Below the pieces are notes generated by a model. It ran no database searches, was not told the origin of the DNA, and saw only the letters and a list, made by a program, of their open reading frames with translations. Shown in pieces: positions 23,476-33,076 of a stretch of DNA of 64,000 bases (within the stretch, counting starts at the first letter, position 1; every line of letters begins with the position of its first letter). The translations under genes were made by a program, and so were the position numbers. The DNA lies in the NCBI GenBank assembly GCA_013339765.2, contig CM023457.1:53965745-54029744 (forward strand), written 5' to 3'. Source of the stretch: Haemaphysalis longicornis. Its lineage: Eukaryota; Arthropoda; Arachnida; Ixodida; Ixodidae.

Positions 23476-24467
23476 TGTATAACATAAGAGCAGCGAAGCG
23501 CTACGTCTGAAAACCGCGGAGCGCACCGATTCACTCATTCGTCAATCTCGACTTCAATCAGCGCTGTAATGAGCCAGAGACAGTTTTCTTTGTTATTTTT
23601 CTCTTGAGTTCGATCATGTGATTCAGCAGCTTACTAAGACGAGTGTGGACAAACACCATGCATTGAGTTCTCTTCGTCATGGAGAGGCTTGTACTGCCCT
23701 CTTATGTTGCGGTTACGCCAAACAAATAATTTGTTTATTGCCAAGCATAAAAGCAAAATACTGCACGTCATTTGTATGCTCCTTGATCGCTGACTTGGAA
23801 ACAATTGAAACTAATTTGTTACGGTAGGAAACATGCTTTAAACAGCGTGGATGCGAAACTGCGCCTGCTGCAAATTCATGGCGCCGAAAGCCGGGGCAAT
23901 TTTTCGCCCTATTTTGCGACAAAATCAGCCGCCATTTTCAAGCTGTTACGTAGCATTACGTCACTTTTAGGCAGGCTAAAGTTGCCAATGCATGACGTGA
24001 TCGTTCCCGCCAACTGGTTAAATTACGTCATATCTTCTCAGCTAATCACAGAGAGGGCGTGTATTACAGGCATTATTGTTGAATAGCACATACAGGCCTA
24101 CGTTGTCATGTCTAGTGCTTTTAGTCTGTTTTTACATTGCCGCCCGAGATTTATGGGCTTTCAGTAAAGAGGAAGGCGAACTTTAGAACTGGTGCCCGTA
24201 AACGTCATATAACGCCAAAATGACGACAGCACACACAACCGCTTTGTCAACCGGAAGCAAGTGAGCGAAATTGAAAGCCAATCAGAAAAGGCTTCCGGCA
24301 AATTCCCAGATTTCCCGGGAATTTGTACAGTCGAGAATAGGGCCCCTGCTGTTAAAATCTCGCTGCCATATTCCGTTTGTAGTTATTCGGCTTGCGCATG
24401 ATGTAAGGTTAAATCGAGATCGATAACCATTACATCGAGCTTGCGCTACATGGGCTTCGGCAGGTTA
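23476..24467. other. No gene seen; related repeat end near 24300
   Basis: TTCCCGGGAATT followed by CAGTCGAGAATAGGGC (about 24312-24342) matches an end of the inverted-pair repeat. Nothing else was recognised. Confidence 0.4.
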
Positions 24468-24978
24468 TGTACAGGGGGGATTAAGAGAAATACGAACAAC
24501 GAAGCGCACAGCCTCCGACGCATGCCGCACCGTCTAGCTGCACTACCAGTAAACTCCGCGCATGCGTAGTTCTTTCCGAGCGTTTGAGAGTGCGGCATAC
24601 TGTTAGGGGAAATTCCTGATAAAGAACCGAAGTGGGTCATTTATTTTGAGGCATTTTATGCTCTGTCGCCACTGAGCATGCTGTTATCTACTACATTCAG
24701 CAGTCAAGCGCGCAGCAGGCTAATTACAGCCAGCATGCTGCCCTTCAACGATCGTCCTGCATGCTCAGTGGCGACGCAGCAAGAAAGGTGCCTGAATATA
24801 AATGACCAGCGTCGCTTCTTGATCGAGCATTGCCATTTAACGTAGGCACACTCTCAAATGTTCTCGAAGAAGTGCGCATGCGCGCAGTTTACTGACTTTG
24901 CAGCCAGATCGTGCAGCTTTTGTCTAAGGCTGTGCGCTCCGTTGTTCGCATTTCTTTTACCCCTCCCCCCCCCGTACA
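24468..24978. mobile_element. Foldback element, about 220-bp arms
   Basis: The left arm 24468-24683 is the diverged reverse complement of 24757-24978. Shared blocks include CGAACAACGAAGCGCACAGC, GCGCATGCG, TTTGAGAGTG, GTCATTTAT and GTCGCCACTGAGCATGC. The tips are GTACAGGGGGG and its complement. The spacer is about 75 bp and no protein is coded. Confidence 0.75.
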
Positions 24979-25156
24979 GTAGTTCAACTCGCTTCTGTTC
25001 TGAATGAAGCAAGAAGTATCACCGCCCTAAGAAAATCCCTATAAATAATTCAATTTTTCTGTTCCACCACCGGGCATACGTTTACCTGTAGTAGCTGCAC
25101 ATCAATTAAAAGGACCAATGCTGACACAAACACTCCACGTCTTCACTTGGACTTAC
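24979..25156 (-). other. Start of the intron after RING exon copy 2
   Basis: On the minus strand this follows the GTAAGT donor of the RING exon. No second exon was found here or further left. Confidence 0.4.
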
Positions 25157-25438
25157 CGGTAGTTGCGACAGGTGCTGCAAAGGGTCCCTGATCCAGGTAG
25201 CGTCCACACCAACCTGGAACGATATGTTGTCCTTTGGACAGGCGGAGACATCGCCGTCCACACATCCTTGCAGGCAGGACTCGCAGAGAAGGTGGGCGCA
25301 GGGCAGGAAAGCAATCTTGTCCGGAACAAAGCCGCAGAGACCACATATGCTTGTGGCTGGCAGGGGGTCCTTGAATTGCACAGCCCTGCAGTCGACACCA
25401 CTGGCGAAGCCGCAGAGACGGTAGGATGAACCAGGCAT
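25157..25438 (-). CDS. TRAF-like RING first exon, copy 2
   Basis: Intact 94-codon exon from ATG 25438-25436 to a strong phase-0 donor CCG|GTAAGT. The RING ligands are Cys32, Cys35, Cys47, His49, Cys52, Cys55, Cys67 and Asp70, at the same spacing as copy 1, and the protein opens MPGSSYRLCGFASG in both. The frame is open 24 codons further upstream, but the aligned ATG is shared with copy 1, so I chose it. The family (TRAF adaptors) links receptors to kinase and ubiquitin signalling in the cytoplasm. Most differences from copy 1 lie outside the zinc ligands, as expected under selection. Later exons are not visible on this strand within reach. Confidence 0.65.
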
Positions 25439-25770
25439 TTTTCTAAACGCAAGTGCACCGTTCCAACGCTGCCGACCTGCTGTGGGCGGACGACGAGAGA
25501 TCGCTTCCACTGATGGCCCGGCTTATCGCTGACTGGGAGGTAAGGAGCTATGGCAGGTGTGGGCCTAAACATGAGCCCAAAAGTTCAACTCTCTCTCCCT
25601 CTCCCTCCCTCTCCCTCCCTCTCACCCCCCACCCCTGCGTCGCAGTGCGATTCGCTGCAGCTTCCCCGCTTCGCGTCGCTCTCCGAACATGCGTTTTGGC
25701 CTCACGCTACGCTTCACAGCCGTAGTTTAGTAACTCGCCGACCGGCCGCGCCAAAAAAACAAAAAAAAAA
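25439..25770 (-). other. Upstream DNA shared with RING exon copy 1
   Basis: Related to 12516-12795, with the marker CACAGCCGTAGTTTAGTAAC at 25715-25734. It holds a CCCTCTCC-type simple repeat (25590-25630). Immediately further upstream lies the head of a tRNA-like element (25772-25805), then a Helitron fragment. Confidence 0.5.
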
Positions 25771-25810
25771 AAATTCCCCCGCACCTCCCCGAGGGGGAAT
25801 GTGAGGAAGC

Positions 25811-26047
25811 AGAAATGCGAACGTCGAACGCAACGTCCTCGGGTACCATGCGAGGAAGGCACCGCACAACCTTCGATACGTCGATGGGCACGTTCACCGC
25901 CTGTCCCATGATTCCAAACTGCCCGTTGCCTCGAGTCAGCCGCCTGATGCTCATGAAGGGGAGTCGAGGCGCGATGAGCCGCTCTTCGACCGGGTTCAGA
26001 TCGGGAAGATGCGCCGGCCGAGGAGGATAACGGTAGCCAAAACTCAC
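25811..26047 (-). mobile_element. Helitron N-terminal fragment (DUF6570-like)
   Basis: The minus frame contains LNPVEERLIAPRLPFMSIRR, then GQAVNVPIDVSKVVRCLPRM. This matches the pattern LxPxEERLxxxRxPFMxIR...GxxVNVPxDVxxxxxxLPR that precedes the Helitron-like N-terminal domain in animal Helitron Rep-helicase proteins. The frame is lost on both sides, so only about 65 residues remain, with no Rep or helicase motif. It ends where the GGGGGAATGTGAG-type head of another repeat begins (about 25805). Confidence 0.6.
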
Positions 26048-27734
26048 GCAGCCCTCCTCTTCGCAGCTTTGTCTTCTCCTTCTTCTTCTTCAGCGGTTCC
26101 CCTACGGGAAGATGACGATGGTGGTTGAACGCGAAGCTATCTCGTGATGGATTGTTTGGTTGGCCAATCCCTAGGGGCATCATGCCACAATCATCATCAG
26201 ACGCGCTGCGCACGCCGGCCAAGGGACGCACGACAACCCTCGACTATAATGCATTTCTGCATAAAAAAGACACAAAATCTATCGCCGTTTTCCTGCCCGG
26301 CGTGGCCCCTCCCGCCTGCCTGGCGCCGTGATTCTGTGGTCATGGAGAAAAAAAATTTAAGAAGAGAGCACTCGGGCAAATACCGGCCGAAGGATTGCGT
26401 CATGATCACGTAAAATCCTAAGGTTCTGCCTTATTAGCAGTTAGCGCGAGTGGTAAAATAATCTATTAAAAAATAGGTTAATATAAAATATTATATGTAC
26501 TTCTAATATTGTGTTGCTTATTAGCCCACACTTTTATTTGTGTAGGAGCAAGTTGAATAGTTGTGAATTTACGTTTCTTAGGATTTTTTATGCACGATAT
26601 GAAGGCAAGCCTTGCCAAGCCGTAAGCAAGAGCCACCATTTACCTCTTTTGGGGCCCTATAGCATAGAGTTTCTTAGTAAGTATACTAGAGAGGAAACTG
26701 CGCCTCGTAAGCCATGGCGTAATGGGGGTTCGTGGGAATACATCCTTTTTGGCTTGGGCTTGGCATGACAACTGGATTCTTAAGCGGTTTTTGGGATCTG
26801 CTTTCTTCACTATGTATTCACACGTTTATGAGCTACAAGGAAGCCTAAATCCTCTCGTTTCTGTGGTAGCCGTGTTCAGTGAAACAGCAGGCAATGCGTG
26901 ATCGCACCTGACGTTGCTCATGCCGCAGTCGAAGGAAGTATGACTGAACGGGTAATATGCCGCCGCGAAATTTGTAGCCGAAGAAAAGAAGAAACAAAAC
27001 GTACTACGACGAAGACAAGATACGGCAGATACGGGCGCTTGTATGCGTCCTATCTTGTCATCGTCACGACTGTTTAACGCCACGTGCGGCTAGGCTTGCA
27101 TTGGAGTCGGTTTTGCGGCGGATGAAATCATCGCGTTTCAAACATTTTTCGTAGGACGAAGGGGCTTTGATTTTTTTAGAACACAAACCTACAATAAAAA
27201 TCACGTGGTTGAGAATCTAGGTATGATTAGTTCCTGTGAATGATAGTTCTTACCTTCAATGCCATTAGTTCATACTTAGACTGCCCTAACTTCGCCGCCC
27301 TGCCTGTGCCACAAGAAAAGCGCGCGAAAATCTGAGAAGCCGCCCGCGAAAGGAGAGAGCGGCGAGGGTGAACCACTCGTGGCGGGAAGGCGACGTCGGC
27401 AGACGTTGTCTGCTCCGGGATTCCTTCCAGTGCCTCTTTTCAACAGCGGTACGGCTTGTAACTAGGGCAGTATTTATTAATAACTGCTGCTAAAATGTCC
27501 AGCACCTTTATTTATTTATTTCACAGGAAGAAATGGGGCAATTTTCACGATATTTTCGATGATATTACGATTTTTGTGAGTCGCGCCCGTAGAAGAACAT
27601 GTAAACTGTGGCAACGCGCTTGACGCGCCATTTGTTGTGTTGCTCCGCAAGCTGCATTTCCCCCTCGCCAGACAGTGACATTAACGCGCCGCCCACCCGC
27701 GCTGTCCCAGTCCAGCGGATTCCCCTCCTGAAAT
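26048..27734. other. No feature seen
   Basis: Short domain-free frames only (for example 25707-26231 minus, which is the out-of-frame shadow of the Helitron piece, and 26826-27083 minus). Confidence 0.4.
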
Positions 27735-28262
27735 ACTTCTTTCGCCGTGGTCGCGGCTGTCTTTTTATGTGATCACGCCATAAACTTGTAACAGACGATA
27801 GCGTGGCAGCGGTGGTGGCCGGGAAGGTGATAGCGCAACAAAGCTTGCATTGAAGCAGAGAGCTCAACTGTGTTACTAAAAGCGATTGAAAGAAATCAAC
27901 AAATACGGTAAAAAAGATGTGTGATGTTCTTTAGCTCAACATCCCCCTTTTGCTCGCTTTTGGATCAACGTTACTCGATCGGTTTATGGTGTTGACGCCA
28001 ATCTAGACCTACACAAACGTGTTTCCCTTGCCAACCTCAGGTACCGGCTAAATTTTTATAAGACATGCCAAGGTTTTTATATCTTTTATGGGCAATATTT
28101 GATACCTTAGCTGTGATCTTTATGAGTGAAGCGTCAAATTGCACTGCATGTCGTCAGAGCTATACGTGTATCACGTAACTGATTTCTTACGTTATGATTC
28201 CGCATAAAACATGGCGAATTCCCCGGGAATTCTTGCAGTCGAGAATAAGGCCCTTGGCAGCA
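27735..28262 (-). repeat. Dispersed repeat, copy 2 of an inverted pair
   Basis: Reverse complement of 22900-23475 with indels, ending CCCCGGGAATT then CAGTCGAGAATAAGGC. The arms are about 4.3 kb apart and flank the foldback element, RING exon copy 2 and the Helitron piece. Confidence 0.65.
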
Positions 28263-29035
28263 TTTTCACGTGCGTTTCCGCATCCTCGTGCTAACTTAAC
28301 TTCTCTTGGGGGAAAAATAACCCCTAGTGCTTTCAACACCGCATCGGTTTTGCATCCTGAACAGTTTCAGTATGTTCACGAGTATGTCATTCTTAGTGCA
28401 ATAAAGCACTAAAAAGTTATCTAAATCGAACATTGCGTGGAGGTTCAGTTGAAACTAAATTGCTAGCATATAAGTCGCCCATCTGACCTACCCTCAAGTA
28501 CTGGTACACTATCTGGAACTCTTGCCCAATATCAGAGATTGCACGGTTGATATTTTTTTTTCGTTTATCGCGTTTTACAGTCACGTTACCTTGCTACAAT
28601 AAAATAACAACCCCTTTCCGAGCACCGTCATCATGAATGCCTCAAACTTTTACATCTTCCCACGAACACTCCGCGCAATTTATCCGAGGACAACTATTTC
28701 TCTCCTGATGAACTGAGATCTACTAGAAATAGCCACACACTTAAACTCTCCCATGTCACCCGTACGCTAATGTAGCTATTTAGTTACAGCTTCTCTCGAA
28801 ATGAAAAAAAAAGGAAAACACTACAAGGACAAACTAGGTCATTCCCTATAGAAAAAAAATATGTAATTTAAAATTGACTGTGTTGTGTGAATTTTCAACG
28901 ATTTCACTCGTTTTCGTTGTGCTTTTGTTTTGTTGTTGTAATACTGGGTGTGTCTGGTCTTGGCCAAACTCTCGAGATTTTTATTGGACTGTGCATTATC
29001 GCCGTGCTGATCTGCGCATAAGAGTCTTTATTCAG
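28263..29035. other. No feature seen
   Basis: AT-rich DNA with A and T runs; no domain-bearing frame. Confidence 0.4.
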
Positions 29036-30182
29036 TGTACAGTCATGGACAATTCAAATACGAACCGCAGAGCCCACGGCCGAAGGTACCGGTGCCGTCA
29101 CCTGCCAGCGGTCATCGGAAACGCACGCACATGCGCAGTTGAGATGGCAGGAGCGAGGCTGCGTGTCCCACTGCGATATGTTGCACTCTGCTTGATCGCA
29201 TGCTTGCCTTGGCGCCATGCCGCAAGAGCGCTGCAAACAGTGAAAGTACTACTGCCGCTGCAGCTGAAGGTGTTCATCGCGTTGAGAGCAATGCGGAGCG
29301 CAACTGCCTGCAGCTGCGGCAAGTGCTTGCGCGGGAACCGCGAGCACGCTCTCGTATGGCATGCTGTTGAGCTCATCATGCTTTCTTGAAGAAAACCAGC
29401 GCACAGAAATGGATACAAAAATATATGCCTGCCGTCTAAATTTTGATGGCACTGCAATATTTTTGGTTCGTGATGCAGTGGTTGAGGAATTAAACAATGA
29501 GCTGGCCGCCAACAAGAATGCGCTCTTGTTCAACAGTCATGGCTGAGTCACTTGGCGCATTCGGTGCTTGGAGCAAGCAATAGATACACCACCGGAATTG
29601 GTCTCCAATCATATACATTAACTGCAAGCACGGTGTGGGCTGGAAAGATTACTGGTAGAATTCTAATAGTAAAAAAATTTAAGAAGATAGGCAGGTCCAA
29701 CTATTCTAAGGCCAGTTGCCCCTACACAACAATATGGCGGCCGTTTTTTTTCGTGTTTTAATTGGACGGCACCCCAGTGCTTGTAGAAATCTACGGAGCG
29801 GGCAGCACTGAGCATGCTTTGGGCGTGACCCAGGTGTCCATCGTTTTTTAATCAAGTTACTGCACCCCATATGCGAAGCTGTGTCGGAAATGTGATGCCG
29901 GAACACACGGGAAGCAGGCGCTCGTGCACATGTCATCCGAGCACGCAGTGGCCGCAGGTACTATCTCGCGCCGCATCGCTAACAATTGTTTTCAGCGCTC
30001 TTGCGGCATGGCGACAAGACAAGCATGCGAGCGAGGCGAGGCGAGGGCAACATATCCCAGTGGGACACGCAGCATAAAACTGCGCATGTCCGTGCGTCTA
30101 CCACGGCCACTGCCAGGTGACGGCACCCGCACTTTCAGCCGTGCGCTCCGCGGTTCGCATTTCAATTGTCCATGACTGTACA
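29036..30182. mobile_element. DNA element with about 200-bp TIRs, copy 1
   Basis: The tips TGTACAGTCATGGACAATT and their complement mark the ends; similarity between ends extends about 200 bp (to GCCGCAAGAGCGCTG). A second copy lies at 38409-40105 with its interior inverted. Interior frames are similar between copies: KIYACRLNFDGTAIFLVRDA and EELNNELAANKNA here, KINACRLTSGGTALFCVRGA and ELNNEPAANKNA there. This suggests a decayed protein, which I do not recognise. The superfamily is not assigned; target duplication unclear. Confidence 0.7.
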
Positions 30183-30479
30183 TACCCATTCCTGCGATAT
30201 TGGGCTGCTGTATGTAAAAATAAATGAATAATACGTCACATAACCGTTCCCACGACAACGTAACTGAACATAAAAGCGTTTTTATTGATACAACCTTCAC
30301 ATTCGCTATGAAGTATGAAGCACATTCGCGTTACTTATTTCTCTTAAAAGCAAAAGTCCACTCACAAAACATCCCCTTTTATGCTGAATTATGGGCACAA
30401 TCGTCCTAAAATAAATCTTCTTAACACAGACACGTCAATTTAAAAAACCTACTGTAATCATGGTCCGAACTTTCATATA
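30183..30479. other. No feature seen
   Basis: Spacer between two transposable elements; one domain-free 61-codon frame (30224-30409). Confidence 0.4.
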
Positions 30480-30699
30480 CACTCTTAGGCAAAAAGGACT
30501 AAAATAGGGACTAAAATACAGCCGTTAGTCTTCGCGGGCGACTGTTCATCTTCAAGGGGAGTATCTGCGGCAGAATACGTGCCGTGTGCATAAATGCGGA
30601 CTAACTGTTCGTCCCCGCCGACCTATAAGGAGTAACGGCAAGACGAAACGCATGCGGTTAGTCTCTTCCCAACCATGAGGCAGAGATAATTAGAAGAAT

Positions 30700-31021
30700 C
30701 AGAATGGGGTGGGGTGCATATGGCAGACATTCCCACATAATGAATAGCAGCCTACCATTGTCGCTGAAGAAGAAAGTGTATGACAGCTGCATATTACCGG
30801 TACTCACCTACGGGGCAGAAAGGCAAGATAACCGCTGGTCGTTAAGGGTAACAGAGTGGATCCCTAGAGAAGGCAAGCGCTGCAGGGGGCGGCAGAAAAT
30901 TAGATGGGCAGATGAGATCAAGAAGTTTGCGGGGATAAATTGGTCGCGGTTAGCACAGGACCGAGGTAATTGGAGAAGACTGGGAGAGGCCTTTGCCCTG
31001 CAGTGGGCGTAGATAGGCTGG

Positions 31022-31052
<31 letters not shown>
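30700..31052 (+). mobile_element. RTE-type LINE 3' end with GAT-repeat tail
   Basis: The frame 30704-31012 carries reverse-transcriptase C-terminal motifs: LSLKKKVYDSCILPVLTYGAE, then after an internal deletion EGKRCRGRQKIRWADEIKKF and RLAQDRGNWRRLGEAFALQW, the usual ending of this LINE type. The stop is followed at once by a (GAT)n microsatellite (31021-31052), the expected 3' tail. It is 5' truncated and internally deleted. Inserted in the TIR element 30480-32122. Confidence 0.8.
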
Positions 31053-31860
31053 AAGAAAATCGCCTGCACGGAGCGAGGTTATGTTGATACGCTGTGTTGC
31101 ATACGATTCGTGCAAGGTAATAACGGCCAATGAAAGCTTTCAAGCGCCTTAACAGTAACGAAAAAATTAGTGACAATAGCAAAAGTGGATTCCTGAGCGT
31201 AATGAATATGTATATGTTTAACAGACGAGAAAAAACGCACGTTGCTGATGACAACTGCAAAACAAAAATGCTCGCTACAGGTAAGCGTCTCGAAGTTATC
31301 TTTTACACTCGATCGGTACATAATTGCCTTGGGCACCAAAGCTATGACGATGCTGCAACTGCTGTAAAACCCGCTTGAGTTTCCCAGTCGCAATCGTCTA
31401 GCGACGCGAATTTGAAGAATTCAGGCTAAGCAATACCGAATTCGCTTTCGCCGATGCAGGAAAATATGGCATGTTTCCTTATTCTGACACTCACACAGAC
31501 GACACCTTTCACATAGGTTACATAGAGCACTTAACATATGTATCGAACACTAAGAAAGCACTTAGCTTGCGCTAATTTGTGCGGAAACAAATGAGTCGTC
31601 CGATTGTCCAGCTACCTATCGCAACTAGGCGACGACGAGTTGATTGTTATTTACGAGAAAAACTATGGTTGTGAGGCTCTACTTCGAGTCGAACTGAGCA
31701 ATAGTCCCTAAACCTAGCAAAGCGCTAAGTGCAAGGCGCGAAACGCGGTCACGTTCGCTTGCACAGATAGAAATTCGGGCACCAGTTGCAATGGATCTGT
31801 TGCGTTATGCACAGAACTACACGCTGTAGACTTGAATATTATCTACCGCTGTAACCACCC

Positions 31861-31940
31861 GGCAGCGTGGTCTAGCGGATAGCGCGTCGGCCTTCTTGTG
31901 CATAATTCTGCGCGTCAGGGGTTCGATCCCTGCACGTGCC
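31861..31940 (+). repeat. tRNA-like unit (SINE head or tRNA pseudogene)
   Basis: A box-A-like TGGTCTAGCGG and a canonical box B GGTTCGATCCC are present, with a perfect T-stem CAGGG/CCCTG. Only four acceptor-stem pairs form (GGCA/TGCC) and the anticodon arm is poor. It lies inside a transposable element, so I do not call a functional tRNA. Confidence 0.6.
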
Positions 31941-32273
31941 GAAGTTTTTTTCTTTTTTGTGCACTCTACGCGGTTCGTCCGTGGGGAGTATCGGAACGGA
32001 CCATCCGGGTGGGGGACTAACCGTTCGTCCCTTTGCAGTTAGTCCCCAAAGGGACTAATCATTGTGGCAGAGGCCGTTATTCCCCGAAAGGACGAACTTT
32101 TAGTCCTTTTTGCCTAAGAGTGTAGGGTCATAAAATCGGTTCTGTCCTATGTTATCCTTTGTTACTGTAGCATTTCCTGATCTTGACCAAAAACTTCAAG
32201 CAAGTTTTTGCGAGCTTTTGCTTGGGAACGGGTGGAGGCAGGCCGACCATGCACCGCAGAGAAAATGATGCGT

Positions 32274-33032
32274 TCATAGCCGAATCTGTCGGCCCCTCGC
32301 TTCCTTTGTCGAGCGTCCGGCGAATCCAAGGTGTGGAGGGCGATTGCTTTGGTAGTCAGACGGCAGTGGTTCGATATCAGGCAGGCACCACAGTGCCGGC
32401 CCGGTGACCTTCGCAAATAGACCAACTAAATTGGTAATCGAAGACATCAAGATTTGAATATCTAATACTGTACCCTCCGCACGTGTTCGAAGTGTGAATG
32501 TATTGTCCCTCCAAAGATCGTAAGGGTACTCGGAATCAAATGGATGGAGCATCAACTTCAGTACGACGTTATCTTCCACCTTGCCACTAACGATATTTTG
32601 TGCGTACACTCCTCTATCTGAATTTTGTGCAATGATGACCGCAGTGCAAGCATCCTGACTGATGCCCACAAATCTGCGCACTGATCGAAATAGCTCTTGC
32701 ACCCCTTCTTCGAGGTTGGCGATTTCGTCCCTATTAGTGGAAGTTCGCAACCAGAGTACTTTCATCTACTCCACAAGGACGTTTACTCAAGCTTTTATGG
32801 ATGCAAGCACGCACTCTCGCGATGAGGCCGTGGCCCCGTCTGCGTTGGCTGGCATATATTCCAATCCAGTGCATCCAGCTTTGCAATGGGCCGGCAAGTG
32901 CCTTCGTAGCACTGTGGCCTGGCACCGGGGGCAGGAAGCGACGTGGAAGAGGCACTCGTAAAGGAAGTGCACGTGGAGTTCTCCGGCAGAACATTCTACC
33001 GTGCAGCCATTCTCCCGATTCCAGCAGTAAAC
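32274..33032 (-). pseudogene. TRAF-like zinc-finger/coil exon, broken
   Basis: On the minus strand a good acceptor (TTTTTTCCCTCAG) is followed in phase 0 by VYCWNRENGCTVECSAGELH, then FHVASCPRCQATVLRRHLPAHC. This is the Cys/His pattern of TRAF-type zinc fingers (Cys3, Cys10, Cys14, His30, Cys34, Cys37, His45, His49, Cys50). In-frame TGA (32789-32787) and TAG (32768-32766) follow LASIKA. Between and after them the frame continues with VNVLVE, then the coil-like MKVLWLRTSTNRDEIANLEE. The phase-0 acceptor matches the phase-0 donors of the RING exons at 12.2 and 25.2 kb, but those lie downstream on the same strand, so this is not simply their missing exon. No RING exon lies upstream to about 38 kb, and no MATH domain was seen. 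Confidence 0.65.
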
Positions 33033-33068
33033 CTGAGGGAAAAAAAGTACGCAACAAAAGCATTAAGT

Positions 33069-33076
33069 CAAGTAAT
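33069..33076. repeat. 8-bp target site duplication, left
   Basis: CAAGTAAT directly precedes the left TIR and is repeated exactly at 34642-34649 after the right TIR. Confidence 0.9.

Larger units (their letters stand above)
30480..32122. mobile_element. TIR element with TA target site, composite
   Basis: Tips CACTCTTAGGCAAAAAGGAC (30480) and the complement ending 32122 form perfect TIRs of 25 bp. TA lies directly outside each end (30478-30479, 32123-32124). Subterminal DNA has many copies of GGGACTAA and its complement TTAGTCCC in both directions, a typical transposase-binding or foldback pattern. Inside are a LINE 3' end (30700-31052) and a tRNA-like unit (31861-31940). A TA duplication suits the Tc1/mariner-type group, but no transposase is present. 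Confidence 0.7.

Noticed and set aside
25707..26231. 174-codon minus frame
   Set aside because: Out-of-frame shadow of the Helitron-like peptide at 25811-26047; low-complexity KKKEK and FFFF runs.
31861..31940. Functional tRNA gene
   Set aside because: Good box A, box B and T-stem, but only four acceptor pairs and a poor anticodon arm, inside a transposon.
32766..32789. TGA/TAG readthrough or selenocysteine in the TRAF-like exon
   Set aside because: Two different stops seven codons apart and no known TRAF use of recoding; pseudogenisation is simpler.
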